From: Pseudomonas cerasi
GTDB taxonomy: Bacteria > Pseudomonadota > Gammaproteobacteria > Pseudomonadales > Pseudomonadaceae
Direction: 5' to 3'
DNA length: 64,000 nt
NCBI RefSeq assembly: GCF_900074915.1
Contig: NZ_LT222319.1
Coordinates: forward strand, 865,001-929,000
Under the pieces are notes generated by a model that did not search any database, was not told where the DNA came from, and was given only the letters and a program-made list of their open reading frames with translations. Both the position numbers and the translations under genes were made by a program. Positions 38,055 through 46,336 of the stretch are shown piece after piece (positions within the stretch are counted from its first letter, which is position 1; each line of letters starts with the position of its first letter).

Positions 38055-39296
38055 ATGCCCTTTTACCCTTCGTACCGTCGACTGTCCCTGAGCTCCCGCG
38101 CCGTGATCGCAGCGTTACTGCTGGGCAGTTCGTGCGCGCAAGCAGACTTCGCCATCCCGGGTTTCGAACTGGTACACACCGTGCCGGTCGGGTCTGACCT
38201 GCAGACGCCTGACCTGCGAGCGCCCGGCGAGGTCTGGCGCGAGCTGTTTGACGGGGCTCGCCAGCGTATCGACATCGAACAGTTCTATGTCGCCGACCAC
38301 GCAGGCTCGGTCATGGACAAGGTGCTTGAAAGCCTGACGGCAGCCGGGCAGCGCGGAGTGAAAATCCGTTTTCTGCTGGAAGAAAAAGGCCTGAAACTTT
38401 CCGACCCGCAGACCCTTGAGCGACTGCGCGCCATCCCCAACCTCACCTTACGCGTACTGCCCTACGCAAAGCTCACGGGCAGCGGCATCATTCACGCCAA
38501 ATTCCTGGTCGTGGATGGCCGACAGGCGTTCATCGGCAGTCAGAACTTCGATTGGCGCTCGCTGGAGCATATCCATGAAACCGGCCTGCGCATTGACGAG
38601 CCGACCGTCGTACGCCAGACGCAGGCCATATTCGATCAGGACTGGCTTGCCCAGGCCGCCATTACCGAGGGCAAACCGGTTCCTGTACCGCGCCCCGTCG
38701 ATAGCACTTTGCCCAACGGCAATTACCTGATCGCCAGTCCGCAGCGCTATAACCCGCCGGGGGTCGTCGACTCCCAGACCGAACTGCCCCGTTTGCTGGC
38801 GCAAGCCAAAAGCGAGGTTCGTGTCCAGTTGCTGGACTACGCGCCCCTGTCCTACGGGCCCGACAAAACCCGGCCTTACTATGCGGTCATCGATAATGCC
38901 CTGCGCAGCGCAGCCGCCCGCGGCGTTTCGATCAAACTCATGGTGTCCGACTGGAACACCGGTATGCCCGAAGTCGCCTACCTCAAGAGTCTGGCCCTGG
39001 TGCCCAACGTGCAGGTGCGCATCGTCACATTGCCGATGGCGGCTCAGGGTTTTATCCCCTATGCACGCGTGATCCACAGCAAGACCATGGATATTGATGA
39101 TCAGGTTGCCTGGGTAGGCACTAGCAACTGGCTGGGCGGCTACCTCGACAACTCGCGCAATCTTGAAGTGGTGATGCACAACGGCTCGATGGCCAAACGC
39201 ATCGGCCAACTGCACGAGCAGCTTTGGGATGGGCCGTACGCCAAGCCCATCGACATCAATCGCGACTACCCGGAACCACATCCGGGTAAGCCTTGA
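38055..39296 (+). CDS. exported phospholipase D-like protein with two HKD motifs
   Basis: A 413-residue protein with an N-terminal signal peptide (cleavage near SSCAQA/DF). Both HxK-x4-D motifs are complete: HAKFLVVDGRQAFIGSQNFD near 155 and HSKTMDIDDQVAWVGTSNW near 345, so it should be a working two-domain PLD-family phosphodiesterase in the periplasm or outside. ATG 38055 follows GAGG by 6 nt; ATG 38043 is an alternative. The 63-nt gap after exbB and same strand suggest the operon's last gene. It could hydrolyse phospholipids and feed the neighbouring PhoD and receptor. Confidence 0.88.
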   Translation: MPFYPSYRRLSLSSRAVIAALLLGSSCAQADFAIPGFELVHTVPVGSDLQTPDLRAPGEVWRELFDGARQRIDIEQFYVADHAGSVMDKVLESLTAAGQRGVKIRFLLEEKGLKLSDPQTLERLRAIPNLTLRVLPYAKLTGSGIIHAKFLVVDGRQAFIGSQNFDWRSLEHIHETGLRIDEPTVVRQTQAIFDQDWLAQAAITEGKPVPVPRPVDSTLPNGNYLIASPQRYNPPGVVDSQTELPRLLAQAKSEVRVQLLDYAPLSYGPDKTRPYYAVIDNALRSAAARGVSIKLMVSDWNTGMPEVAYLKSLALVPNVQVRIVTLPMAAQGFIPYARVIHSKTMDIDDQVAWVGTSNWLGGYLDNSRNLEVVMHNGSMAKRIGQLHEQLWDGPYAKPIDINRDYPEPHPGKP

Positions 39297-39350
39297 CAGT
39301 AAGCAGATAGGTAGCCGAAAGGGCAGGGCAGCGTTAGTGAGGGGGCTGAA

Positions 39351-39836
39351 ATGAGCTTGATCGTCCGTGCCATGGCAGACAGTGACTGGTCTTCGCTGGC
39401 TGTTATGTTTGAACAACCGGTATTCCGTTGGTGGACGCTTCGTATGCCGCACCAGTCAACCAACGACGTAAAAAAGCTTGTCGAAAGTCGAAGTGCTTCT
39501 GGGCTGTCCCTCGTTGCCGAGTGCGATGGCATGGTTGTCGGCTGCGCCATGCTCTATCGTTTTCAGGGGCGCAGGCAGCATGTAGCTGATTTCTGGATGG
39601 GGGTTGCAGACAGTCATCATCGCCAGGGTATTGGTGACTTGTTATTGAACGAGCTCACCGCCACTGCCTCTCGATGGATGAATTTAAAGCGCCTGGAGCT
39701 TACTGTTTTCGTTGATAACAAGCCTGCTATCGCACTGTACGAAAAGAACGGCTTTGTCATAGAGGGCACGCACAGGAAATTCGCCTATCGAGATGGCGAG
39801 TACATAGACGCTTTCAGCATGGCAGCGGTCTACTGA
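39351..39836 (+). CDS. aaaT: GNAT acetyltransferase of the AaaT/YhhY type
   Basis: A 161-residue protein resembling E. coli YhhY/AaaT over its length: RMPHQST near 35, RRQHVADFWMGV near 75, then RLELTVFVDNKPAIALYEKN-type and GTHRKFAYRDGEYIDAFSMA blocks. AaaT acetylates L-amino acids such as Phe and Met. The start has GAGGGGG upstream. It uses slightly more A/T than its neighbours. The following 39837-40086 gap has a perfect palindrome gtcttttaaaagac at 39838 but no gene. Confidence 0.8.
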   Translation: MSLIVRAMADSDWSSLAVMFEQPVFRWWTLRMPHQSTNDVKKLVESRSASGLSLVAECDGMVVGCAMLYRFQGRRQHVADFWMGVADSHHRQGIGDLLLNELTATASRWMNLKRLELTVFVDNKPAIALYEKNGFVIEGTHRKFAYRDGEYIDAFSMAAVY

Positions 39837-40086
39837 AGTCTTTTAAAAGACCCTCGGAATGCAGCCTGTTTGTTATCAGGTACGAAGTCGGAGCCGTGCA
39901 GCACCGGCCCAACGCTTACCACTCATGAGCGCTGACTTGCTCGACTCCATCTTTCTCTTGCGCCGCGTCTCCACATCATCCAGGTCGACTTTTCAGACAA
40001 ACCCTAGGCCCCTCTGCCCGCTTCAGCCACAATGACGCCTTTCACCCACCAGCCTGCTGCGGGCTGTAAACGGATTGGTGCTACTG

Positions 40087-41298
40087 ATGATGCTCTCTTT
40101 CAAGCCATGGTTGCGGGGTCTGGCGCTGGTTTTGCCACTGGCTGCGTTGCTTACCGCGTGTGACAAGTCCGATAAGTCCGACAAGCCGGTGACGCCGCCT
40201 ACGCCGCCGCACACCACGTATAGCCAGGCTGGCTGGGACGCGCTGCCTGCGGTGTCCGACGCGGATTTGCAGGCCGGTTTTGCCTCTTGGCGCAGTGCGT
40301 GTGTGCGTTTGAAATCTGATGCGGTGTGGGGGCCAACGTGTGCGGCGGCTGCGAGTCTTGCGGCTGCGCCTGATGCTGCGCAGATCCGCACCTTTTTGCA
40401 GGAGCAGCTGCAGGTCTACAGCCTGCGCGCCGACGGGGGCAGTGCCGATGGTTTGATCACCGGCTACTACGAGCCTGTTTATCCGGGCAGCCTGACGCAG
40501 ACCGCCACGGCCAATGTGCCGGTGTATGGCATTCCGGAAGATCTGATCGTGGTCAATCTGGACAGCATTTACCCCGAGCTCAAAGGCAAGCGTCTGCGCG
40601 GTCGGCTTGAGGGGCGGGTGCTCAAGCCTTACGACGACGCTGCGACGATCAGCGCGCAAGGCTTGAACGCGCCGGTGATTGCCTGGCTGACTGACCCGAT
40701 GGATCTGCAGTTCCTGCAGATTCAGGGCTCGGGGCGCGTGAGTCTGGAGGATGGCTCGCAGCTGCGTCTGGGCTATGCCGATCAGAACGGTCGTCCGTAT
40801 CGCGCGATTGGTCGCTGGCTGGTAGAGCAGGGGCAGTTGAAGAAGGAAGACGTGACCATGGGCAGCATCGCGGCCTGGGCCAAGGCGCATCCGGAGCGGA
40901 TCAGCGAGCTGCTGGCGAGCAATCCCAGCTACGTGTTTTTTGCCCGTAACCCCGACAGCAACGAAGGTCCGCGCGGCTCGCTGAATGTGCCGCTGACCCC
41001 AGGCTATAGCGTGGCCATTGATCGCAAGGTGATTCCGCTGGGCAGTCTGCTCTGGCTCTCCACCACGCGGCCGGATGGCAGCAGCGTGGTGCGTCCGGTC
41101 GCTGCCCAGGACACGGGCGGTGCGATTGCCGGTGAAGTACGCGCCGACCTGTTCTGGGGGACCGGCGATGAGGCGGGTAAGCTGGCTGGCGACATGAAGC
41201 AGAAAGGCAATATCTGGCTGTTATGGCCCAAGGGCATGCCGTTGCCTCAGTCCGCAGAAACAGTTCCTGCAACAACCTCGGCTGCCGCTAGTCACTGA
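40087..41298 (+). CDS. mltA: MltA, membrane-bound lytic murein transglycosylase A
   Basis: A 403-residue lipoprotein. The lipobox LLTAC lies near residue 22. The MltA domain is visible (ITGYYEPVYPGSL near 130), followed by a 3D domain with the catalytic aspartates (PVAAQDTGGAIAGEVRADLF near 345). It cleaves peptidoglycan to anhydromuropeptides at the inner face of the outer membrane. ATG 40087 is used (ATG 40090 equally possible); the preceding in-frame TTG is unnecessary. A repeated DKSDKSDK follows the lipid-attachment cysteine. Confidence 0.93.
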   Translation: MMLSFKPWLRGLALVLPLAALLTACDKSDKSDKPVTPPTPPHTTYSQAGWDALPAVSDADLQAGFASWRSACVRLKSDAVWGPTCAAAASLAAAPDAAQIRTFLQEQLQVYSLRADGGSADGLITGYYEPVYPGSLTQTATANVPVYGIPEDLIVVNLDSIYPELKGKRLRGRLEGRVLKPYDDAATISAQGLNAPVIAWLTDPMDLQFLQIQGSGRVSLEDGSQLRLGYADQNGRPYRAIGRWLVEQGQLKKEDVTMGSIAAWAKAHPERISELLASNPSYVFFARNPDSNEGPRGSLNVPLTPGYSVAIDRKVIPLGSLLWLSTTRPDGSSVVRPVAAQDTGGAIAGEVRADLFWGTGDEAGKLAGDMKQKGNIWLLWPKGMPLPQSAETVPATTSAAASH

Positions 41299-41598
41299 AA
41301 TCCCTTCACCTCGATAGCTACCGTCCTGCTCGATGGATAGGTAGCTATCTTCTTCATGCCCCCGTTTTCCTTCCAAATACGCCTGGAATAGCCAAATGCA
41401 ATGGGGCGAGAGTGCTGCCAACAGCGCCGCCAGAGCCATAGGTTGGATATACGTCCCGGGCTTCGTATTACTCATTATCGCAAGCGTGCCGTAATAACCT
41501 TTGCTGTGGATGCCGTGCAGGTAAAAATCCTGGGTATTTTCTACGGTGGACAGGACTTTTAGGCTGTCTTTCAAGCCGATCTGGATGAGTGATAACAC
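41221..41598 (-). CDS. doubtful ORF opposite the mltA 3' end
   Basis: A 125-residue frame whose last 26 codons overlap mltA antisense. The middle carries one believable membrane segment (MALAALLAALSPHCIWLFQAY) followed by an acidic, polar stretch (GHEEDSYLSIEQDGSY). It fills most of the 333-bp gap between mltA and the RES toxin gene. Codon use is not typical of the neighbours and no family is recognised. It may start at an internal ATG (MSNTKPG). Kept only because nothing else explains the gap. Confidence 0.25.
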   Translation of the reverse strand: MLSLIQIGLKDSLKVLSTVENTQDFYLHGIHSKGYYGTLAIMSNTKPGTYIQPMALAALLAALSPHCIWLFQAYLEGKRGHEEDSYLSIEQDGSYRGEGISVTSGSRGCCRNCFCGLRQRHALGP

Positions 41599-41631
41599 GT
41601 GGGGCAGGCAGTGGACTGACCTTTAGCCAAC

Positions 41632-42093
41632 TCACCCCAAACGCGGATCGACCACAAACTCCAGCTCTTTGGCAGTTGCCACAACCGCCCTGAATTCGGG
41701 GTGCTGGACGTTGAGCAGGTAGTTGGACTCGCGCGGGATGATCACGCTGGGCACTGCCAGCGCCAGGCTCTGAGCGGAGGCCAGCCAGTCGTCGCCGAAC
41801 GAGGCGGTTGCCGGTGGCGCGGGTTCTTCACGCCAGTCGCGGGGCAGTGTGTCCGGGCGCGCATTGAGGACGTGCTCCTCGGCAATCTGCAGTTCAAGCA
41901 TCGTGTAGTGCTGAGCCACAGTGGCGGTGTTCAGGTGCACCAGCACTTCCAGCAGGGCCAGTGACTCGCTGCCCGCGCAGTACACGCAGGCGTTGCCCTT
42001 GCTGTTCCAGCGTCCGCCGTAGAGCTTGGCGCCTTCACCGTCGAAGGCCTGCGCCAGCCATTTGCGCTTGACCAGTCGATAGACCGCTATCAC
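41632..42093 (-). CDS. RES-domain toxin of a type II toxin-antitoxin pair
   Basis: A 153-residue RES-domain protein. Family blocks are present: AVYRLVKRKWLA at the start, LYGGRWNSKGNACVYC (conserved Arg), SESLALLEVLVHL (conserved Glu), and the late SNYLLNVQHPEF with the conserved Ser/Asn. RES toxins deplete NAD+ in the cell. It overlaps the antitoxin stop by 4 nt, the usual order being antitoxin then toxin. All conserved positions I can judge are intact. Confidence 0.88.
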   Translation of the reverse strand: MIAVYRLVKRKWLAQAFDGEGAKLYGGRWNSKGNACVYCAGSESLALLEVLVHLNTATVAQHYTMLELQIAEEHVLNARPDTLPRDWREEPAPPATASFGDDWLASAQSLALAVPSVIIPRESNYLLNVQHPEFRAVVATAKELEFVVDPRLG

Positions 42094-42539
42094 GCCACGA
42101 CCCCGTGCTCCAGGCGGCCGATCAGGTCAAGCACTGCCTGAGCCTCGGCCGAGGTCGCGAGCATTTCCAGCGGCCTGCGATTGCCCAGCCCATAGACCGG
42201 GTTGGCCAGCCACAGACGAGTCGCTTCGGCGTCGTTTTCGAACAGGTCCAGCGTCGCCTTGTACACCGCCGCCAGGCGGAACAGCCGATCGCTTTCCTCG
42301 GCATTGAAGCGGCGTACCTTGAGGCGTCGCTGCAAGGTCGCCGGAGCGATGCCCAGATGTTCGGCCAGGGTCGAGCGGTTCAGGTCGGTGTAATGCGCCA
42401 GACGTTCGAAGACTTCATACGGCAAGCCGTCATGCAGCGCCGAGTACAGCCGCGCACCTCGTGCAGGGATTCCCAGGTGTTGCCAGAAATCGTCCTGCCG
42501 GGGCACGGCCGGATGGTAGTCGCTTATGGGCAAAGACAT
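42090..42539 (-). CDS. Xre/MbcA/ParS-type antitoxin (DUF2384)
   Basis: A 149-residue antitoxin. An N-terminal Xre-like helix-turn-helix (LNRSTLAEHLGIAPATLQRR near 53-72) is followed by the DUF2384 toxin-binding domain (AVYKATLDLFENDAEATRLWLANPVYGLGNRRPLEML). It neutralises the RES toxin and probably represses the operon through the palindrome just upstream of its start. Confidence 0.9.
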   Translation of the reverse strand: MSLPISDYHPAVPRQDDFWQHLGIPARGARLYSALHDGLPYEVFERLAHYTDLNRSTLAEHLGIAPATLQRRLKVRRFNAEESDRLFRLAAVYKATLDLFENDAEATRLWLANPVYGLGNRRPLEMLATSAEAQAVLDLIGRLEHGVVA

Positions 42540-42552
42540 GGCACACCTGCCT

Positions 42553-42585
42553 ATCGAGTGATTACTATTAAATCTATCACTTGAT
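42553..42585 (-). promoter_or_regulatory. inverted-repeat operator of the RES-Xre operon
   Basis: Arms atcgagtgat (42553-42562) and atcacttgat (42576-42585) are complementary at 9 of 10 positions around a 13-nt A/T-rich centre, starting 14 nt upstream of the antitoxin ATG. This suits autorepression by the HTH antitoxin. The rest of the gap up to 42804 shows no gene. Confidence 0.6.
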
Positions 42586-42804
42586 AATATGCACGTTTCC
42601 GACGTCGCGACAGTGATTTACAGCAACGGACAGCGAATAAAACTACAGAAACTCCAAAAATCACCGACTTAGGCTATAGGTTTAGTTTGAATGTTACTGA
42701 TCTCGCGTTATAGGCTCGATGCCAGTCGCTTCCGATGGTGCCACTAAACGTATACGTGCTGTCCGCCGTGGTCAGCCTGATTTTCCTGCAGTGAGAACCA
42801 CACG

Positions 42805-43809
42805 ATGTCCACGCTTGCGCTATTGATATGCGATGACTCGAACATGGCGCGAAAGCAGCTGTTGCGCGCGCTACCTGAAGACTGGGATGTGTCGGTCACG
42901 CTGGCCACCCAGGGGCAGGAAGGCCTGGAAGCGATTCGTAAAGGTCAGGGCCAGGTGGTCCTGCTCGACCTGACCATGCCGGTGATGGACGGTTACCAGA
43001 CGCTGACGGCGATTCGTGCCGAAAACCTCGACGCCAAGGTGATTGTGGTGTCGGGCGACGTGCAGGACGAAGCCGTGCGTCGGGTCATGGAGCTGGGCGC
43101 GCTGGCGTTTCTGAAAAAACCTGCCGACCCGGACGAACTGAAAAGCACACTGGAGCGCCTTGGCCTGCTGGGCAAGCCTGCGGCGTCACCGGTTGCACTG
43201 CCGGCTCTTAACAACAAGGGCGGGGTGATCAGCTTTCAGGATGCCTTCCGCGAAACCGTCAACGTCGCCATGGGCCGTGCAGCAGCGTTGCTGGCCAAGG
43301 TACTGGGTGTGTTCGTGCAGTTGCCGGTGCCCAACGTCAACATGCTTGAAGTTGGCGAGCTGCACATGGCGCTGGCCGATGCGCACAGCGATCAGCGCCT
43401 GACTGCGGTGTGTCAGGGCTACATCGGTGGCGGTATTGCAGGTGAGGCGTTGCTGATTTTCCACGACTCGGAAATTTCCGGTATCTCGCAACTGATGGGC
43501 GGCGATCACTCCGACAGTTCCGACATGGAGATGCTGCTCGACCTGTCCACGATCCTGATCGGTGCCTGCCTGAGCGGCATTGCCGAACAGATCGACATTG
43601 CCTTTTCGCAGGGCCATCCACAGTTGCTGGGTGCGCAGGGCGGCATCGACGAGCTTATCCGCATCAATCAACAGCGCTGGAAAAAGACCTTGGCGGTCGA
43701 AATCAGTTACAGCGTGGAAGGCCACAATCTGCATTTCGATCTGCTGATGCTGTTCACCGAAGATTCGGTCGAGCTGCTTACCAAAAAACTCGCCTACATG
43801 ATGAGCTGA
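42805..43809 (+). CDS. response regulator receiver fused to a CheC-type phosphatase domain
   Basis: A 334-residue two-domain protein. The receiver (1-120) has the acidic pair DD at 10-11, phospho-acceptor Asp55 in LLDLTMPVMDG, and Lys in FLKKPAD near 103. The C-terminal part resembles CheC/CheX: the helix FRETVNVAMGRAAALLAK contains the ExxN catalytic pair, while a second copy (LSTILIGACLSGIAEQI) lacks it. It may dephosphorylate a CheY-like regulator. It sits 3 nt before a PAS protein gene, and the two probably act together. Confidence 0.85.
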   Translation: MSTLALLICDDSNMARKQLLRALPEDWDVSVTLATQGQEGLEAIRKGQGQVVLLDLTMPVMDGYQTLTAIRAENLDAKVIVVSGDVQDEAVRRVMELGALAFLKKPADPDELKSTLERLGLLGKPAASPVALPALNNKGGVISFQDAFRETVNVAMGRAAALLAKVLGVFVQLPVPNVNMLEVGELHMALADAHSDQRLTAVCQGYIGGGIAGEALLIFHDSEISGISQLMGGDHSDSSDMEMLLDLSTILIGACLSGIAEQIDIAFSQGHPQLLGAQGGIDELIRINQQRWKKTLAVEISYSVEGHNLHFDLLMLFTEDSVELLTKKLAYMMS

Positions 43810-43812
43810 CCC

Positions 43813-44295
43813 ATGAGCAACGCTATTGAAATCAACGAGCTTCATTGGTTGCTGGCCGTCACGCAGAACATTGACGTAGGCATCGTGGTGCTGGACCTGA
43901 ACTACCGCGTGACGGTCTGGAATACCTTCATGGAAAACCGCTCCGGCGTGGTGCCTTACGTGGCAGTCGACAAGACCTTTTTCGAGATTTTTCCGGAGGT
44001 CAACGCGAAGTGGTTCAGCAAGAAAATCGACAATGTCGTGACCCTCGGCACGCCGGCGTTCACCATCTGGGAGCAGCGGCCGTATCTGGTGCGTTTCAAG
44101 AATTATCAGCCGATTACCGGGCAGGAGGAGTTCATGTATCAGAACACCACACTGTTCCCGCTGCGTTCGACCACCGGGGCGATCAGCCATGTGTGTCTGG
44201 TGATCTATGACGTCACCGACGTGGCGGCCAACCGCAATCAGTTGCTGGCGGCCAACGACAAGCTGCAGCAACTGTCGGGCTCAGCGAAAAGCTGA
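43813..44295 (+). CDS. single-PAS-domain protein
   Basis: A 160-residue protein that is essentially one PAS domain (GIVVLDLNYRVTVWNTFMEN near 22-41, through SHVCLVIYDVTDVAANRNQL) with a short C-terminal helix. There is no output domain, so it is either a sensory partner of the receiver-CheC protein encoded 3 nt upstream or a truncated histidine kinase or GGDEF sensor. No frameshifted continuation is visible before aroA, so it looks complete. Confidence 0.8.
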   Translation: MSNAIEINELHWLLAVTQNIDVGIVVLDLNYRVTVWNTFMENRSGVVPYVAVDKTFFEIFPEVNAKWFSKKIDNVVTLGTPAFTIWEQRPYLVRFKNYQPITGQEEFMYQNTTLFPLRSTTGAISHVCLVIYDVTDVAANRNQLLAANDKLQQLSGSAKS

Positions 44296-44391
44296 CCCGC
44301 GCCCGGGCTTGGCGATGAATGAAACCGGCACTGCGGGCTTGATCCCGCTCGTGCTAGGATCGCGATTTTTCCGCTGACGCTCAGGGACATC

Positions 44392-45648
44392 ATGCGACCT
44401 CAAGCCACCCTCACTGTTTTGCCTGTCGAGCGCCCGCTGGTCGGGCGTGTCAGCCCGCCGGGCTCCAAGTCGATCACCAACCGCGCATTGTTGCTGGCCG
44501 GGCTGGCCAAAGGCACCAGCCGCCTGACCGGCGCGCTGAAGAGTGACGACACGCGCGTGATGTCCGAAGCCTTGCGTCTGATGGGCGTGCAGGTCGACGA
44601 GCCGGATGACAGCACCTTCGTGGTCACCAGCAGCGGGCATTGGCAGGCGCCACAGCAGGCGCTGTTCCTCGGCAATGCCGGGACTGCGACACGCTTTTTG
44701 ACCGCGGCACTGGCCAACTTCGAAGGCGACTTCGTGGTCGATGGCGACGAATACATGCGCAAGCGCCCGATCGGGCCGCTGGTCGATGCCTTGCAGCGTA
44801 TGGGCGTGGAGGTCAGCGCACCCAGCGGTTGCCCGCCGGTGGCGATCAAGGGCAAGGGCGGTCTTGAGGCCGGTCGTATCGAAATCGACGGCAACCTGTC
44901 CAGCCAGTACGTGTCGGCACTGCTGATGGCCGGCGCCTGTGGCAAGGGGCCTGTGGAAGTTGCATTGACAGGCAGCGAGATCGGCGCGCGTGGCTACCTC
45001 GACCTCACGCTGGCGGCCATGCAGGCGTTCGGTGCCGAGGTTCAGGCCATCGGCGATGCCGCCTGGAAAGTCTCGGCTAGCGGTTATCGCGCTACGGATT
45101 TCCACATCGAGCCGGATGCCTCGGCGGCCACTTACCTGTGGGCTGCGCAGGCCCTGACCGAGGGCGCTATCGATCTGGGCGTGGCCAGCGACGCGTTCAC
45201 TCAGCCCGATGCGCTGGCCAGCCAGATCATCGCCAGCTTCCCGAACATGCCGGCCGTGATCGACGGTTCGCAGATGCAGGACGCGATTCCGACGCTGGCC
45301 GTACTGGCCGCCTTCAATCGTCAACCGGTGCGCTTTGTCGGCATCGCCAACCTGCGGGTCAAGGAGTGTGACCGCATCTCGGCACTGTCCCACGGCCTGT
45401 GCGCCATCGCACCCGGCCTGGCGGTCGAAGAGGGTGACGATCTGATCGTCAACGCCAACCCGGCGCTGGCAGGCACTACGGTCGATGCCTTGATCGACAC
45501 CCACTCCGACCATCGTATCGCCATGTGCTTTGCGCTGGCGGGCCTGAAGATCGCCGGCATCCGCATTCTCGACCCTGATTGCGTCGGCAAGACCTACCCA
45601 GGCTACTGGGATGCGCTGGCCTCATTGGGCGTCACCGTTCAGCGCTGA
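44392..45648 (+). CDS. aroA: 3-phosphoshikimate 1-carboxyvinyltransferase (EPSP synthase), stand-alone
   Basis: A 418-residue enzyme of the shikimate pathway, joining phosphoenolpyruvate to shikimate-3-phosphate. Active-site blocks are present: PGSKSITNRALLLAG (Lys, Ser, Arg), FLGNAGTATRFLTAAL, DGDEYMRKRPIGPL, GNLSSQYVSALLM, LRVKECDRISAL and CVGKTYPGYW. In the glyphosate loop the residue matching E. coli Pro101 is Phe. Pseudomonads usually also have an aroA domain fused to tyrA; if that holds here, this is a second EPSP synthase. Monocistronic, with a shared terminator at its end. Confidence 0.93.
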   Translation: MRPQATLTVLPVERPLVGRVSPPGSKSITNRALLLAGLAKGTSRLTGALKSDDTRVMSEALRLMGVQVDEPDDSTFVVTSSGHWQAPQQALFLGNAGTATRFLTAALANFEGDFVVDGDEYMRKRPIGPLVDALQRMGVEVSAPSGCPPVAIKGKGGLEAGRIEIDGNLSSQYVSALLMAGACGKGPVEVALTGSEIGARGYLDLTLAAMQAFGAEVQAIGDAAWKVSASGYRATDFHIEPDASAATYLWAAQALTEGAIDLGVASDAFTQPDALASQIIASFPNMPAVIDGSQMQDAIPTLAVLAAFNRQPVRFVGIANLRVKECDRISALSHGLCAIAPGLAVEEGDDLIVNANPALAGTTVDALIDTHSDHRIAMCFALAGLKIAGIRILDPDCVGKTYPGYWDALASLGVTVQR

Positions 45649-45662
45649 CCGCAGGCGCAGCG

Positions 45663-45689
45663 GCCGTTTTTCAAATCCCGAAAAACGGC
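45663..45689. terminator. hairpin shared by convergent aroA and chrR
   Basis: Perfect 10-bp arms gccgtttttc and gaaaaacggc with a 7-nt loop. It overlaps the chrR stop codon at 45671. Confidence 0.65.
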
Positions 45690-46336
45690 TGCATCATCCG
45701 CGCAAGCAGTCCCTGAAAACGCAGCTTCGATTCAGTGGCCAGTACGCAAATGCATTCCCGGTCAGGGTAGGCGATGGGCTGGTGATGGATATGGCTGTCC
45801 AGGTCGGCCACATCGTTGAGTCCGAACTCTCCCTGTACGTCGTAATACGCACCCTTGAGGACCATGGTCATCTCGCCGCTTTCGTGGCTGTGGACCGGCA
45901 TGCTCACGCCGGGGGCGATCTTCAGCAGCATCAGGTTGCCCTGTTCGATGCCTTCGGCGCGTACTCGTTGTACGCCGGGGATCAGGGTCTTCCACTTCAA
46001 CGTACTCAGGTGTCGACCAAAATGCGCCTGCATGCAGACCGGCATCAGGTCCGGGTCCTGATTGGCCGCCGGCATCGAGTGCAGGGCGGGCACAAGCCCC
46101 GCTTGCTGCTCATCAAGCCGCGCCAGCATGGCCGATCTGCCCTTGAGCGGCACCACACTGCTGGTGTGCTGCTGCATCAACACACCGCCAATCGCCTCGG
46201 CCTGCCTGAGCCGCGCCCGGCACTCGGCGCAGCGCTCCAGATGCGCGGCAGTGACTAACGAGATGACCTGCGACAGCGCCCCTGCGGCATAACTGACCAG
46301 CGTGGCGTCGTCCGGATGATGTAGTGGACCCATCAT
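45671..46336 (-). CDS. chrR: ChrR-type cupin anti-sigma factor
   Basis: A 221-residue protein in two parts: an N-terminal zinc-binding anti-sigma domain (TAAHLERCAECRARL, the H-x3-C-x2-C motif near 35-47) and a C-terminal cupin (PGVSMPVHSHESGEMTMVLKG near 145, with HSHE-type ligands). In Rhodobacter ChrR holds sigma-E until singlet oxygen triggers release. The ATG at 46336 overlaps the sigma stop (ATGA), which fixes the start; the frame open to 46708 is antisense-free read-through of the sigma gene. Confidence 0.88.
   Translation of the reverse strand: MMGPLHHPDDATLVSYAAGALSQVISLVTAAHLERCAECRARLRQAEAIGGVLMQQHTSSVVPLKGRSAMLARLDEQQAGLVPALHSMPAANQDPDLMPVCMQAHFGRHLSTLKWKTLIPGVQRVRAEGIEQGNLMLLKIAPGVSMPVHSHESGEMTMVLKGAYYDVQGEFGLNDVADLDSHIHHQPIAYPDRECICVLATESKLRFQGLLARMMQPFFGI

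Noticed and set aside
43186..44271. A 361-residue minus-strand ORF
   Set aside because: Antisense to the receiver-CheC and PAS genes, which show complete domains.
44281..45513. A 410-residue minus-strand ORF
   Set aside because: Antisense to aroA, whose active-site motifs are complete.
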